64,000 bases of DNA, taken from NCBI RefSeq assembly GCF_023701745.1, contig NZ_JAJOZB010000001.1, positions 6,299,501 to 6,363,500 of the forward strand. Direction: 5' to 3'. Position numbers and translations under genes: made by a program. This DNA comes from Streptomyces sp. RKAG293 (GTDB lineage Bacteria; Actinomycetota; Actinomycetes; Streptomycetales; Streptomycetaceae). Shown one piece after another: positions 32,328 to 40,750 of this stretch (positions are counted from its first letter, which is position 1; every line of letters starts with the position of its first letter). Below the pieces are notes generated by a model. The model did no database searches and was not told the DNA's origin. It saw only the letters and a list, made by a program, of their open reading frames with translations.

Positions 32328-35300
32328 CTAACGCTCCTGGTTATTCGTGCCGAAGCCCCGGCCGTCGGTGTTGCCATTTGCTGTATCGCGGCCCTGCTGG
32401 ATGCCGCGCCGGAGGTTGGTCAGACGGCCGCGCACATCGTCGGGTGCCCGGGAGACCTGCGGACCGCCCTGCGGCGCCTGCTGGGGGGTTGCCCCGCCTG
32501 CGACCAGGTTGGCCTTGGGTACCCGGCGCGGCAGACCGGAGGGAGTGACCCCGCCCGCCGACGGCTCGCGGACCTGTTCGGCCCGCTGCCGGAGTTCGTC
32601 GTTGGGAGAGGTGCGCCAGTTCGGCGTCTCCCGGGGTGCCGGCTGGGTCGGCTGGGCCGGAGTGACCGGCCGCGCCTGGACCGGAGCCGGTGCGGGCTGC
32701 TCGGCCCGGGCCCGCTGGGGCTGCTGCTGCGGCTGGGCCGGAAGCGGCTGCTGCTGGGGCTGGGCCGGCGGCGTCTGCCGGGGCTGCGGAGCGGGACGGG
32801 CCGGAGCCGCGGGCGCGGTGGGAGCGGCGGGCGCCGCCCGTTCCACGTGCACCTGCTGCATGCGCTCGGCCTGACCGGTACGGAACCAGTCGGACTCGAT
32901 CGACGCGAAGATCGGCGTGGGCTCGTCACCGCGCGGCGGGGCCGGCGGCAGTGCCATCGGCTCGGAGACCGGCGGCAGCTGCGGCTCGAGGCCGCGGTTC
33001 GGCTGCCGGTTGGCCTGCTGCGGGTACCCCTGCTGCTGGTTGCCCTGCTGGCCGTTCTGCGACGGCTGGCCCTGCTGCGGCGGCCGGTTGCCGTTGAACC
33101 CGCCGTCGGCCGGACGCCCGCCGCGCTGCGGCAGACCCTGGGCCGGGACGTTCTGGCCCGGGTACGGCTCGGTCAGCGACCGGTCGTCCACCGGGGGAGT
33201 GCCGACCACCGGGAACTGCCCGGTGTCGGTCCGGCCGTCGGGGTAGCCGGGGCCGCTCTGTCGGCCGGCCGGCAGCGGGAACTCGCCGGTGCCGCTGTTG
33301 TCGGGCTGCGCGGGACGCTGGAACTCACCCGTGGACTCCGGCTGGTACCCGTCGGGGCGAGCCCCGCCGCGTACCGGGGCCGGGCCCGGTGCTCCGCCGA
33401 AGACGTCCGAGCGGAAGCCGCCGGGGCCCGCGTCCTGCGCGGTGGGCGCGGGGTACGGGTTGTTCGTCGGGGAGAACGGGTCGCCGAGCGGCAGACCGGC
33501 GTCCTGCCGGGAACCGGCACCCGGGTTCGGGCGCTGGTAGTCGCCCCGCGGCTGCGGCTGCTGCTGCGGTGCCGGGCGTGAGCCGGGCGGCGGACCGTCG
33601 AAGTCGGGGCGCTCGAACCTGGCGGTGGACTCCACGTCCTCGTGGCCGCGCGGGGCGTCCATCGCCGGACCGCGCTCGGCCGGAGCGGGGAAGCCCTGCT
33701 GCGGGTTGCCGCTGCGCTGCGGCTGGCCCTGCGGCGGCTGGCCGCCCTGCGCCCAGCTCGGTCCCGAGGGCTGCGGCTGGCCCTGCGGCTGGCCGTTCTG
33801 CTGGCCGCCGCGCCGGGTTCCGGTACCGCCCTGGCCACCGAGGCCGGGGCCGCCCGGGCCGGAGTTCAGCGCGGGGCGCTGACCGCCGCCCGCCACCTGG
33901 CCGCGCTGCGGCGGCCGGCCGACCTGTCCCGCGGGACCGGCGGTGGCACCGAAGGCGTTGGTGGCGGGGGCACCGGGGCCGTTGGGCGTACCGGGCATGC
34001 CCGTCGCGATCGGGCCGCGCTTGCCGGCGGCCGCGTTCTTCGCGTTCTGGCCGCCCTGCGTGACGTCCACCGGCAGCATGACGAGCGCGGTGGTGCCGCC
34101 GGAGTCCGACGGGCGCAGCTGGATGCGGATGCCGTGTCGCAGGGACAGCCGGCCGACCACGAACAGGCCCATGCGGCGGGAGACCGAGACGTCCACGGTC
34201 GGCGGGTTGGCGAGCCGCTCGTTGATGTCCGACAGGTCCTCGGGCGAGAGCCCGATGCCGGTGTCGTGGATCTCGATGAGCACCCGGCCGTCCGGCAGCG
34301 CGTGGCCGGTGACCTTCACCTTGGTCTGCGGGGAGGAGAACGAGGTGGCGTTCTCCAGCAGCTCGGCGAGCAGGTGGACGAGGTCGTTGACGATACGGCC
34401 GGTGACCTCGGCGGCGGGCACCGAGGTGAGCTCGATGCGCTCGTACTGCTCCACCTCGGAGGCGGCGGCACGGAGCACGTCGACCAGCGGGACCGGGCGG
34501 GTCCAGCGGCGGCCCGGCTCCTCACCGGCGAGGACGAGGAGGTTCTCGCCGTTCCGGCGCATACGGGTCGCGAGGTGGTCGAGCTTGAAGAGGCTGGACA
34601 GCTGGTCCGGGTCCGCCTCGCGGCTCTCCAGCTCGGAGATGAGCGAGAGCTGGCGCTGGATGAGCCCCTGGCTGCGGCGCGAGAGGTTGGTGAACATCGC
34701 GTTGACGTTCCCTCGCAGGAGCGCCTGCTCGGCGGCGAGCCGGACGGCCTCGCTGTGGACCTCGTCGAACGCGCGGGCCACCTGGCCGATCTCGTCCCGG
34801 CTGTGGATACCGATCGAGACGACGGAGGTGTCGACGTCCTGCGGGTCGGATTCCGACAGCTGCTTGACCAGCTCGGGCAGCCGCTTCTGGGCGACGTCCT
34901 GGGCGGTCTCCTGCAGCCGGCGCAGCGAGCGGATCATCGAGCGGGCCACGATGAAGGCGCCGACGACGGCGACACCGAGCACGATCAGGATGATCGCACC
35001 GTCGATGATCGCCTGGCGCTGGGCCTCGCCCCGCAGCTTGAGGGCCTGCTGCTGCATCTCGTTGAGCAGTGACCGCTCGATGTTGGTCATCGCCTGGATC
35101 TTGCTCCGGGCGGCGTCGTCCCAGTCGCGGTAGGTGGCTCCGGTGGCTGCGAAGGTGTTGATGCCGCCCTTGGAGTTCAGGATCCGGGTGGCGTTGGTGT
35201 CGTGGTTCTTGATCGTGTCGTTGCCGCCCTCGAGGGGGGCCATCAGCTCGACGGAGTCGGCGCCGCCGTAGATCTTCCCGAACCGGGTCAGCGCCGTCTT

Positions 35301-36158
35301 CTCGGACTGCGCGGCGGCCTTCGCGTACTGCCAGTCGTTCTCCGAGAGCGTGACGCCGCCCTGCGGGGCGAGCGCGGCGCTGATCACCGCGCGCTGGATG
35401 GACTCGAACTCCTTGGCGGAGGAGAACGCGGCCAGCGCGCGGGTGCTGCGGATCATTTCCTGGTTGCTGGTCGCCTGCGCCATGTCCTGGGACAGCGAGA
35501 GCAGCGACTGGATCAGCGAGTCGTACTTGTTGACCGTCAGCGCGATGTACTGCGGCTGCTGGTAGGCCTGGTCACGGATCTCGTTGATGCTGCCGAGCTG
35601 CTGCTCGATGGCGAGCAGGGTGGAGCGGACACCGACGAAGACCTGGTCGTTCGGGTCGACGTCGTCGGTGGTGCTCTGGAAGAGCTTGCGGTAGCGGTCG
35701 GTCGTCTCCCGGGAGGCGCCGACGGCGTCGTCGCTCTTGCCGGTGCCGGAGGACATCGGACCCGCGGAGCGGTCCCGCTCCTCCTGCAGCGCACCGGCGA
35801 GGTCGGTCGCGTGCTCGGTGATCTCGGTGAGCTGCTTCATGTGCTCGAGCTGGGCGATGTTGTCCAGCGAGCTGGAGATACGCAGCGCACCGAGCGAGGT
35901 GGCCGCGACCACCGGCAGGGCGAGCAGAGAGATCAGACGGGTGCTGATCCTCCAGTTGCGCATGGCTATTCGGGGGCCTGGCTTACCGACACCGCCCGTG
36001 ATCCGGCCGGCGTCGATGCCGCTGTGCGTGCTTGAGCGTCCGGCGGCCGCGGTGTTCACGGCGTCGTCGGATCGCTGCGGCGACGGACCGCTGTTGGCTC
36101 CGCCGGGCTGCTCCGGGTCGCCCGCAGCGCCGCTGTCCCTCTTGAAACGTCCCTGCAC
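32328..36158 (-). CDS. cvnA: CvnA-type sensor histidine kinase-like protein, conservon copy 2
   Basis: A 1276-residue sensor. A disordered N-terminus precedes the first transmembrane segment (about 75-95, TRLISLLALPVVAATSLGAL), a NIT-like extracytoplasmic domain, a second segment (IDGAIILIVLGVAVVGAFIV), HAMP (RSMIRSLRRLQETAQDVAQK) and an ATPase region (NATSFSSPQTKVKV; DTGIGLSPEDL). The C-terminal 500 residues are extremely Pro/Gln/Gly-rich, with repeats of GQPQ-type motifs, and end with GGVTPSGLPRRVPKANLVAG as in copy 1. I chose GTG at 36158 with GAGG upstream; a longer in-frame GTG exists. It is clearly paralogous to, but far more divergent from, copy 1 than the small genes are. Confidence 0.88.
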   Translation of the reverse strand: MQGRFKRDSGAAGDPEQPGGANSGPSPQRSDDAVNTAAAGRSSTHSGIDAGRITGGVGKPGPRIAMRNWRISTRLISLLALPVVAATSLGALRISSSLDNIAQLEHMKQLTEITEHATDLAGALQEERDRSAGPMSSGTGKSDDAVGASRETTDRYRKLFQSTTDDVDPNDQVFVGVRSTLLAIEQQLGSINEIRDQAYQQPQYIALTVNKYDSLIQSLLSLSQDMAQATSNQEMIRSTRALAAFSSAKEFESIQRAVISAALAPQGGVTLSENDWQYAKAAAQSEKTALTRFGKIYGGADSVELMAPLEGGNDTIKNHDTNATRILNSKGGINTFAATGATYRDWDDAARSKIQAMTNIERSLLNEMQQQALKLRGEAQRQAIIDGAIILIVLGVAVVGAFIVARSMIRSLRRLQETAQDVAQKRLPELVKQLSESDPQDVDTSVVSIGIHSRDEIGQVARAFDEVHSEAVRLAAEQALLRGNVNAMFTNLSRRSQGLIQRQLSLISELESREADPDQLSSLFKLDHLATRMRRNGENLLVLAGEEPGRRWTRPVPLVDVLRAAASEVEQYERIELTSVPAAEVTGRIVNDLVHLLAELLENATSFSSPQTKVKVTGHALPDGRVLIEIHDTGIGLSPEDLSDINERLANPPTVDVSVSRRMGLFVVGRLSLRHGIRIQLRPSDSGGTTALVMLPVDVTQGGQNAKNAAAGKRGPIATGMPGTPNGPGAPATNAFGATAGPAGQVGRPPQRGQVAGGGQRPALNSGPGGPGLGGQGGTGTRRGGQQNGQPQGQPQPSGPSWAQGGQPPQGQPQRSGNPQQGFPAPAERGPAMDAPRGHEDVESTARFERPDFDGPPPGSRPAPQQQPQPRGDYQRPNPGAGSRQDAGLPLGDPFSPTNNPYPAPTAQDAGPGGFRSDVFGGAPGPAPVRGGARPDGYQPESTGEFQRPAQPDNSGTGEFPLPAGRQSGPGYPDGRTDTGQFPVVGTPPVDDRSLTEPYPGQNVPAQGLPQRGGRPADGGFNGNRPPQQGQPSQNGQQGNQQQGYPQQANRQPNRGLEPQLPPVSEPMALPPAPPRGDEPTPIFASIESDWFRTGQAERMQQVHVERAAPAAPTAPAAPARPAPQPRQTPPAQPQQQPLPAQPQQQPQRARAEQPAPAPVQARPVTPAQPTQPAPRETPNWRTSPNDELRQRAEQVREPSAGGVTPSGLPRRVPKANLVAGGATPQQAPQGGPQVSRAPDDVRGRLTNLRRGIQQGRDTANGNTDGRGFGTNNQER

Positions 36159-36760
36159 TAGCGTCGCAACCTCTGGACCAGGCGTCCCCCGCACGTGCGG
36201 CGGGACGGTGTCGAGTCATGGGGGCCCCGGTGATCCCGGAGTAGGGATGACCGACGATGCCCTTCACCGCCACTCGATGCTCGTACGCGCCCCCTGACGC
36301 GCTGGCTTCGATTGATGTGGCGGTCCGGGGAATTCCAGCACAGTGCAGGATCTCCAACAAGGGCCGCAGCCCAGTCAATGGCGGGAGTGACTGACTGCGT
36401 CGGTCCGGGCACAGAGTGTTCAGGTCCGTTTCGGAGAAAGCCCGCGATTCTGGAACTTTTGGGCACCGAAGGACGCTCCGGGCAGGGCGTACCGCTCGTG
36501 TCCGGGTGGAGGGTAAGGTCCGCGAACTCCCGTAATGTCCGCTTGATGGAGGGGCGCGGACCGCCCGATTCGGGCTTTATGTCGGGTAGTTCGTGAGCAA
36601 AATCACAACGAGATCGTTGCCTGGGTCGCGTAAATCGGGGAACTGTCGCCACTAGCCTGGATCTTTACGCACGGCATCGTTCTGTAAACCAGTGCACCCA
36701 GGTGACCCCGCAGACCCGCGTCGCAGCCGGCGCCCCGACCCCCTGAGGCCCAGACACCCC
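36159..36760. other. Upstream region of the conservons, no convincing gene
   Basis: About 600 bases with no credible coding frame on either strand. It is less GC-rich in places (36590-36640, AAAATCACAACGAGATCGTT) and should carry the promoter of conservon copy 2 and that of the small repeat peptide gene. No -35/-10 pair is clear enough to call. Confidence 0.6.
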
Positions 36761-36943
36761 ATGAAGACCACCATGCTGTTCCGCCCGATCGCCAACCCGC
36801 GCCGCACCACCCTCATGCACCTCAAGGATGCCGAGGAGCTGCAGGCCCCGGTGATCGCGGCCGAGGACATCACCGGCGACGAGCTGCCGCAGCAGACGGC
36901 CAACCCGCGCCGCACGATCCTCATGGACGCGCCCACCGCCTGA
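36761..36943 (+). CDS. 60-residue peptide with a duplicated ANPRRT(T/I)LM motif
   Basis: A 60-codon ATG frame ending in TGA. ANPRRTTLMHL near residue 11 and ANPRRTILMDA near residue 47 are two copies of the same motif, encoded by a 27-base repeat (36791-36817 and 36899-36925) with two mismatches. An acidic linker (LKDAEELQAPVIAAEDITGD) separates them. GAGG lies about 12 bases upstream. I do not recognise it. It could be a precursor-like or short regulatory peptide; no maturation enzyme is adjacent. It could also be a spurious frame, though the repeat conserves the reading frame and the residues. Confidence 0.5.
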   Translation: MKTTMLFRPIANPRRTTLMHLKDAEELQAPVIAAEDITGDELPQQTANPRRTILMDAPTA

Positions 36944-37038
36944 ACCACGGGCAGCGGCGGAATCAGCAGGGTGCGCCCGGGGCCTCACGTTAACCTGGAC
37001 CGATCCAGTCTTCGGCCAGTGAGGGGCAGCAGCTTCCC

Positions 37039-37821
37039 GTGCGCATCGCCAGGTTCTCCATCGACGGCAATGTCGCCTTCGGCGCGGTCGAGGGCGACCC
37101 GACCGTCCCCGACGGTCTCGTCCTCGACATCATCAAGGGCATCCCGTTCGCCGAGTTCGAGCTCTCCGGCACCAAGGTGCCGCTGAGCAAGGTCCGGCTC
37201 CTTCCGCCGGTGCTCCCGAACAAGGTCGTCGCCATCGGCCGCAACTACGCCGAACACGCCGCGGAACTGGGCAACGAGGTCCCCGCGGTCCCGGTCGCCT
37301 TCTTCAAGCCGTCCACCTCCGTGGTCGGATCCGGTGACCCGATCGTGTACCCCTCGTTCTCGAACGAGGTGCACCATGAGGCCGAGCTGGCCGTCGTCAT
37401 CAGCCGGCTGTGCCGCGAGGTCCCGCGCGAACGCGTCAAGGACGTCATCCTCGGCTACACCTGCGCCAACGACGTCACCGCACGCGACGCGCAGCGCACC
37501 GAGGGCCAGTGGGCCCGTGCCAAGGGCTTCGACTCCGCGTGCCCCCTCGGCCCCTGGATCGAGACCGATCTGGACCCCTCCGACCTGGCCATCACGGCCA
37601 CGGTCAACGGCGAACTGCGCCAGGCGGGCCGGACCAGCCAGATGGTCCGCTCGATCGAGGACCTGATCGTGCACATCACCGAGGCGATGACGCTGCTCCC
37701 GGGCGACGTCATCCTCACCGGCACCCCGGCAGGCGTCGGACCGCTCAACGTCGGCGACGAGGTCGCCGTCTCCATCGAAGGCATCGGCACTCTCACCAAC
37801 AAGGTGATCAAGCGTGGCTAG
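37039..37821 (+). CDS. Fumarylacetoacetate hydrolase-family protein
   Basis: A 260-residue FAH-family enzyme. VVAIGRNYAEHAAELG, the metal-binding EVHHEAELAVVI, YTCANDVTARDAQ and the C-terminal TGTPAGVGPLNVGDEV are diagnostic. It probably hydrolyses or decarboxylates a beta-keto or acylpyruvate compound; the substrate is unknown. The start is a GTG at 37039. It overlaps gltX by eight bases, a pairing found widely in actinobacteria. Confidence 0.9.
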   Translation: MRIARFSIDGNVAFGAVEGDPTVPDGLVLDIIKGIPFAEFELSGTKVPLSKVRLLPPVLPNKVVAIGRNYAEHAAELGNEVPAVPVAFFKPSTSVVGSGDPIVYPSFSNEVHHEAELAVVISRLCREVPRERVKDVILGYTCANDVTARDAQRTEGQWARAKGFDSACPLGPWIETDLDPSDLAITATVNGELRQAGRTSQMVRSIEDLIVHITEAMTLLPGDVILTGTPAGVGPLNVGDEVAVSIEGIGTLTNKVIKRG

Positions 37822-39295
37822 CGCATCCCCCGTACGCGTCCGTTTCTGTCCCTCGCCGACCGGCAACCCGCACGTGGGTCTGGTCCGCACCGCCCTGTTC
37901 AACTGGGCGTTCGCCCGGCACCACCAGGGCAAACTGATCTTCCGTATCGAGGACACCGACGCGGCCCGGGACTCCGAGGAGTCCTACCAGCAGCTGCTCG
38001 ACGCGATGCGCTGGCTCGGCTTCGACTGGGACGAGGGTCCCGAGGTCGGCGGCCCGCACGCCCCGTACCGGCAGTCCGAGCGCATGGACATCTACGCGGA
38101 CGTCGCGAAGAAGCTCCAGGACGCCGGGCACGCCTACGACTGCTACTGCACCACGCCCGAGCTGGACGCCCGCCGGGCCGCCGCCCGCGCCGCGGGCAAG
38201 CCCTCCGGCTACGACGGCCACTGCCGTGACCTCGGCGCCGAGCAGATCGCGGCCTACCGGGCCGAGGGCCGCACGTCGATCGTCCGCTTCCGGATGCCGG
38301 ACGCGCCGATCACCTTCACCGACCTGGTGCGCGGCGAGCTGACCTTCACCCCGGAGAACGTGCCCGACTTCGGCATCGTCCGGGCCAACGGGGCGCCGCT
38401 CTACACGCTGGTCAACCCGGTCGACGACGCGCTGATGGAGATCACGCACGTGCTGCGCGGCGAGGACCTGCTGTCCTCCACCCCGCGGCAGATCGCGCTG
38501 TACGGCGCCCTCGCCGAGATCGGCGTCGGCAACGGCACCACCCCGGCGTTCGGCCACCTCCCGTACGTCATGGGGGAGGGCAACAAGAAGCTCTCCAAGC
38601 GCGACCCGGAGTCCTCGCTCAACCTGTACCGCGAGCGCGGCTTCCTGCCCGAGGGCCTGCTCAACTACCTGTCGCTGCTCGGCTGGTCGCTCTCGGCCGA
38701 CCAGGACCTCTTCTCGATGGAGGAGATGGTCGCGGCCTTCGACATCGCGGACGTCAACGCGAACCCGGCGCGCTTCGACCTGAAGAAGTGCGAGCACATC
38801 AACGCGGAGCACCTGCGGATGCTGGACGTGAAGACGTTCATGTCGGCCTGTGCCCCGTGGCTGAAGGCGCCGTTCGCACCCTGGGCCCCCGAGGCGTTCG
38901 ACCAGGCGGCCTTCGAGGCCATCGCCCCGTACGCCCAGACCCGTCTCCAGGTCCTCTCGGACATCACGGCCAATGTCGACTTCCTCTTCCTGGACCAGCC
39001 GGCCGAGGACGAGGCGTCCTGGCAGAAGGCGATGAAGGAGGGCTCCGACGCCCTGCTGCGCACCGCCCGCACCAAGCTCGCCGACGCCGACTGGTCCGAC
39101 CCGGAGTCGCTGAAGGCCGCGGTGCTGGCCGCAGGCGAGGAGCACGGCCTGAAGCTCGGCAAGGCCCAGGCCCCGGTCCGCGTGGCGGTCACCGGCCGCA
39201 CGGTCGGACTGCCGCTCTTCGAGTCCCTGGAGGTGCTCGGCCGCGAGCGCACCCTGGCCCGCGTCGACGCCGCACTGGCGAAGCTCGGCGGCTAG
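37814..39295 (+). CDS. gltX: Glutamyl-tRNA synthetase
   Basis: A 493-residue class I synthetase. The HIGH-like motif is PSPTGNPHVGL and the KMSKS-like motif KKLSKRDPE. It charges tRNA-Glu, and in bacteria without GlnRS it also mischarges tRNA-Gln for the GatCAB amidotransferase. The GTG start overlaps the FAH stop. A cluster of Gln and Glu tRNA genes lies 0.9 kb downstream, so enzyme and substrates are neighbours. Confidence 0.96.
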   Translation: MASASPVRVRFCPSPTGNPHVGLVRTALFNWAFARHHQGKLIFRIEDTDAARDSEESYQQLLDAMRWLGFDWDEGPEVGGPHAPYRQSERMDIYADVAKKLQDAGHAYDCYCTTPELDARRAAARAAGKPSGYDGHCRDLGAEQIAAYRAEGRTSIVRFRMPDAPITFTDLVRGELTFTPENVPDFGIVRANGAPLYTLVNPVDDALMEITHVLRGEDLLSSTPRQIALYGALAEIGVGNGTTPAFGHLPYVMGEGNKKLSKRDPESSLNLYRERGFLPEGLLNYLSLLGWSLSADQDLFSMEEMVAAFDIADVNANPARFDLKKCEHINAEHLRMLDVKTFMSACAPWLKAPFAPWAPEAFDQAAFEAIAPYAQTRLQVLSDITANVDFLFLDQPAEDEASWQKAMKEGSDALLRTARTKLADADWSDPESLKAAVLAAGEEHGLKLGKAQAPVRVAVTGRTVGLPLFESLEVLGRERTLARVDAALAKLGG

Positions 39296-39351
39296 CGCCG
39301 CTCCGGTCCCGGGGCTGACGGCTCCGGGGCCACCGTCCTAGGGTTGGCGGT

Positions 39352-40083
39352 ATGCCGATCCGTGCCGTCCTCTGGGACGTAGACGACACCCTGTTCGACT
39401 TCACGACAGCCGACGAGCAGGGGTTTGTGCGGCATGTGATGGCCGAGGGCCTGGCCGGCGGATCCGAATCCGCCGGCCAGGCCCTCGGTCGTTGGCAGTT
39501 GATCACCGTGCGCCACTGGCAGCGTTTCGCGGACGGAGCCGTCGACTACGAGGGCCAGCGCCGCGACCGGGTCCGCGAGTTCCTGGGCGAGCCGCTGAGC
39601 GACGCTGAGGCGTCCGCCTGGTTCCACCGCTACGTCGCCCACTACGAGGCCGCCTGGGCCCTGTTCCCGGACGCCTCGCCCGCCGTGGCGGCGCTGGCGC
39701 CCCGCTACCGGCAGGGAGTCCTGTCGAACGCCAGCACCGTCCACCAGGAGCGCAAGCTGCGCACGCTGGGGCTGCGGGACCATTTCGAGGTGCTGCTGTG
39801 CGCGGCGGAACTCGGCGTGAGCAAACCCGCCGCCGGGGCGTTCCTGGCGGGCTGCGCGGCGCTGGGCCTGCCGCCCGGCGAGGTGGCGTACGTCGGCGAC
39901 CAGCCCGAGATCGACGCCCGGGGGGCGGACGAGGCGGGCCTCTTCGGCATCTGGCTGGACCGCCGGGGCACCGCCGCGGGACCGGATATCCCGTCGGACC
40001 TGCGAAGGATCATCGGACTGGCGGAGCTGCCCGCGCTACTGGCTGCGAATACCGGTTTTGGAGCCCCGTCCCCCATCGGGTAA
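39352..40083 (+). CDS. HAD-superfamily hydrolase
   Basis: A 243-residue haloacid dehalogenase-like phosphatase. Motif I is WDVDDTLFDF, with the nucleophile and acid Asp. Motif II is LSNAS, motif III the Lys of GVSKPAAGAF, and motif IV YVGDQPEIDARGADEAG. The cap domain spans about 15-85. The substrate is unknown. It lies between gltX and the tRNA cluster on the same strand. Confidence 0.9.
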   Translation: MPIRAVLWDVDDTLFDFTTADEQGFVRHVMAEGLAGGSESAGQALGRWQLITVRHWQRFADGAVDYEGQRRDRVREFLGEPLSDAEASAWFHRYVAHYEAAWALFPDASPAVAALAPRYRQGVLSNASTVHQERKLRTLGLRDHFEVLLCAAELGVSKPAAGAFLAGCAALGLPPGEVAYVGDQPEIDARGADEAGLFGIWLDRRGTAAGPDIPSDLRRIIGLAELPALLAANTGFGAPSPIG

Positions 40084-40143
40084 TGTTCTTCCTGCGCCGC
40101 CCAACCGGGCCGAAAGGCCAGGCCGGAAGCGCAACATCAAACA

Positions 40144-40169
40144 AACCCCCGGCCAGGGGGTTGTGTTTT
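40144..40169 (+). terminator. Terminator between the HAD gene and the tRNA cluster
   Basis: AACCCCC and GGGGGTT form a 7-bp stem around GGCCA, followed by GTGTTTT, just before the first tRNA. Confidence 0.6.
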
Positions 40170-40171
40170 GG

Positions 40172-40243
40172 TGGGGTATGGTGTAATTGGCAACACGAGG
40201 GTTTCTGGTTCCCTTATTCTAGGTTCGAGTCCTGGTACCCCAG
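40172..40243 (+). tRNA. tRNA-Gln (CTG), copy 1
   Basis: The acceptor arms are TGGGGTA and TACCCCA with discriminator G; the anticodon loop TTCTGGT gives CTG. The D stem is GTGT/ACAC. It differs from copy 2 at 40484-40555 at two places (CAACAC versus CAGCAC; TATTC versus TAGTC). CCA is not encoded. Confidence 0.92.
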
Positions 40244-40264
40244 CGCAGTACAAAGCAAGTGCGA

Positions 40265-40337
40265 GCCCCCGTTGTGTAGCGGCCTAGCACGCTGCCCTCT
40301 CACGGCAGTAGCGCCGGTTCGAATCCGGTCGGGGGTA
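40265..40337 (+). tRNA. tRNA-Glu (CTC), copy 1
   Basis: Acceptor GCCCCCG pairs with CGGGGGT (one G-U pair), discriminator A. The anticodon stem CTGCC/GGCAG encloses CTCTCAC, giving CTC. Identical to copies 2 and 3 over the gene. Confidence 0.93.
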
Positions 40338-40398
40338 CAGATCCTTCTCTCCGTCGCCTTCAGGTCGCACCTGACCGTGACGATGCAGGATCGCTAGG

Positions 40399-40471
40399 GC
40401 CCCCGTTGTGTAGCGGCCTAGCACGCTGCCCTCTCACGGCAGTAGCGCCGGTTCGAATCCGGTCGGGGGTA
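40399..40471 (+). tRNA. tRNA-Glu (CTC), copy 2
   Basis: Same cloverleaf as copy 1: GCCCCCG/CGGGGGT acceptor, CTC anticodon in CTCTCAC, discriminator A. Confidence 0.93.
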
Positions 40472-40483
40472 CTTGACACACCA

Positions 40484-40555
40484 TGGGGTATGGTGTAATT
40501 GGCAGCACGAGGGTTTCTGGTTCCCTTAGTCTAGGTTCGAGTCCTGGTACCCCAG
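40484..40555 (+). tRNA. tRNA-Gln (CTG), copy 2
   Basis: TGGGGTA/TACCCCA acceptor, anticodon CTG in TTCTGGT, discriminator G. The D stem here is GTGT/GCAC, using a T-G pair where copy 1 has T-A. Confidence 0.93.
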
Positions 40556-40586
40556 CGCAGTACCGCGTATGTTGAAGCAAGTGCGA

Positions 40587-40659
40587 GCCCCCGTTGTGTA
40601 GCGGCCTAGCACGCTGCCCTCTCACGGCAGTAGCGCCGGTTCGAATCCGGTCGGGGGTA
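40587..40659 (+). tRNA. tRNA-Glu (CTC), copy 3
   Basis: Third copy of the same gene, preceded by the same AAGTGCGA flank as copy 1, so a Gln-Glu unit appears duplicated. A terminator follows. Confidence 0.93.
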
Positions 40660-40665
40660 CGTATC

Positions 40666-40699
40666 GAAGAGGCCCTCCGCCACGGCGGAGGGCCTCTTC
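40666..40699 (+). terminator. Terminator of the tRNA cluster
   Basis: GAAGAGGCCCTCCGC and GCGGAGGGCCTCTTC form a 15-bp perfect stem around CACG, seven bases after the last tRNA. Confidence 0.85.
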
Positions 40700-40750
40700 G
40701 CTGTGTCCCGCGCCCCGATCGCCGGGTCCCGCGCCCCGCCGGGCCGGCGC

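Noticed and set aside
40172..40659. Repeated tRNA copies as attachment sites of an integrated element
   Set aside because: No integrase, excisionase or element-like cargo lies beside them; tRNA cluster duplication explains the repeats.
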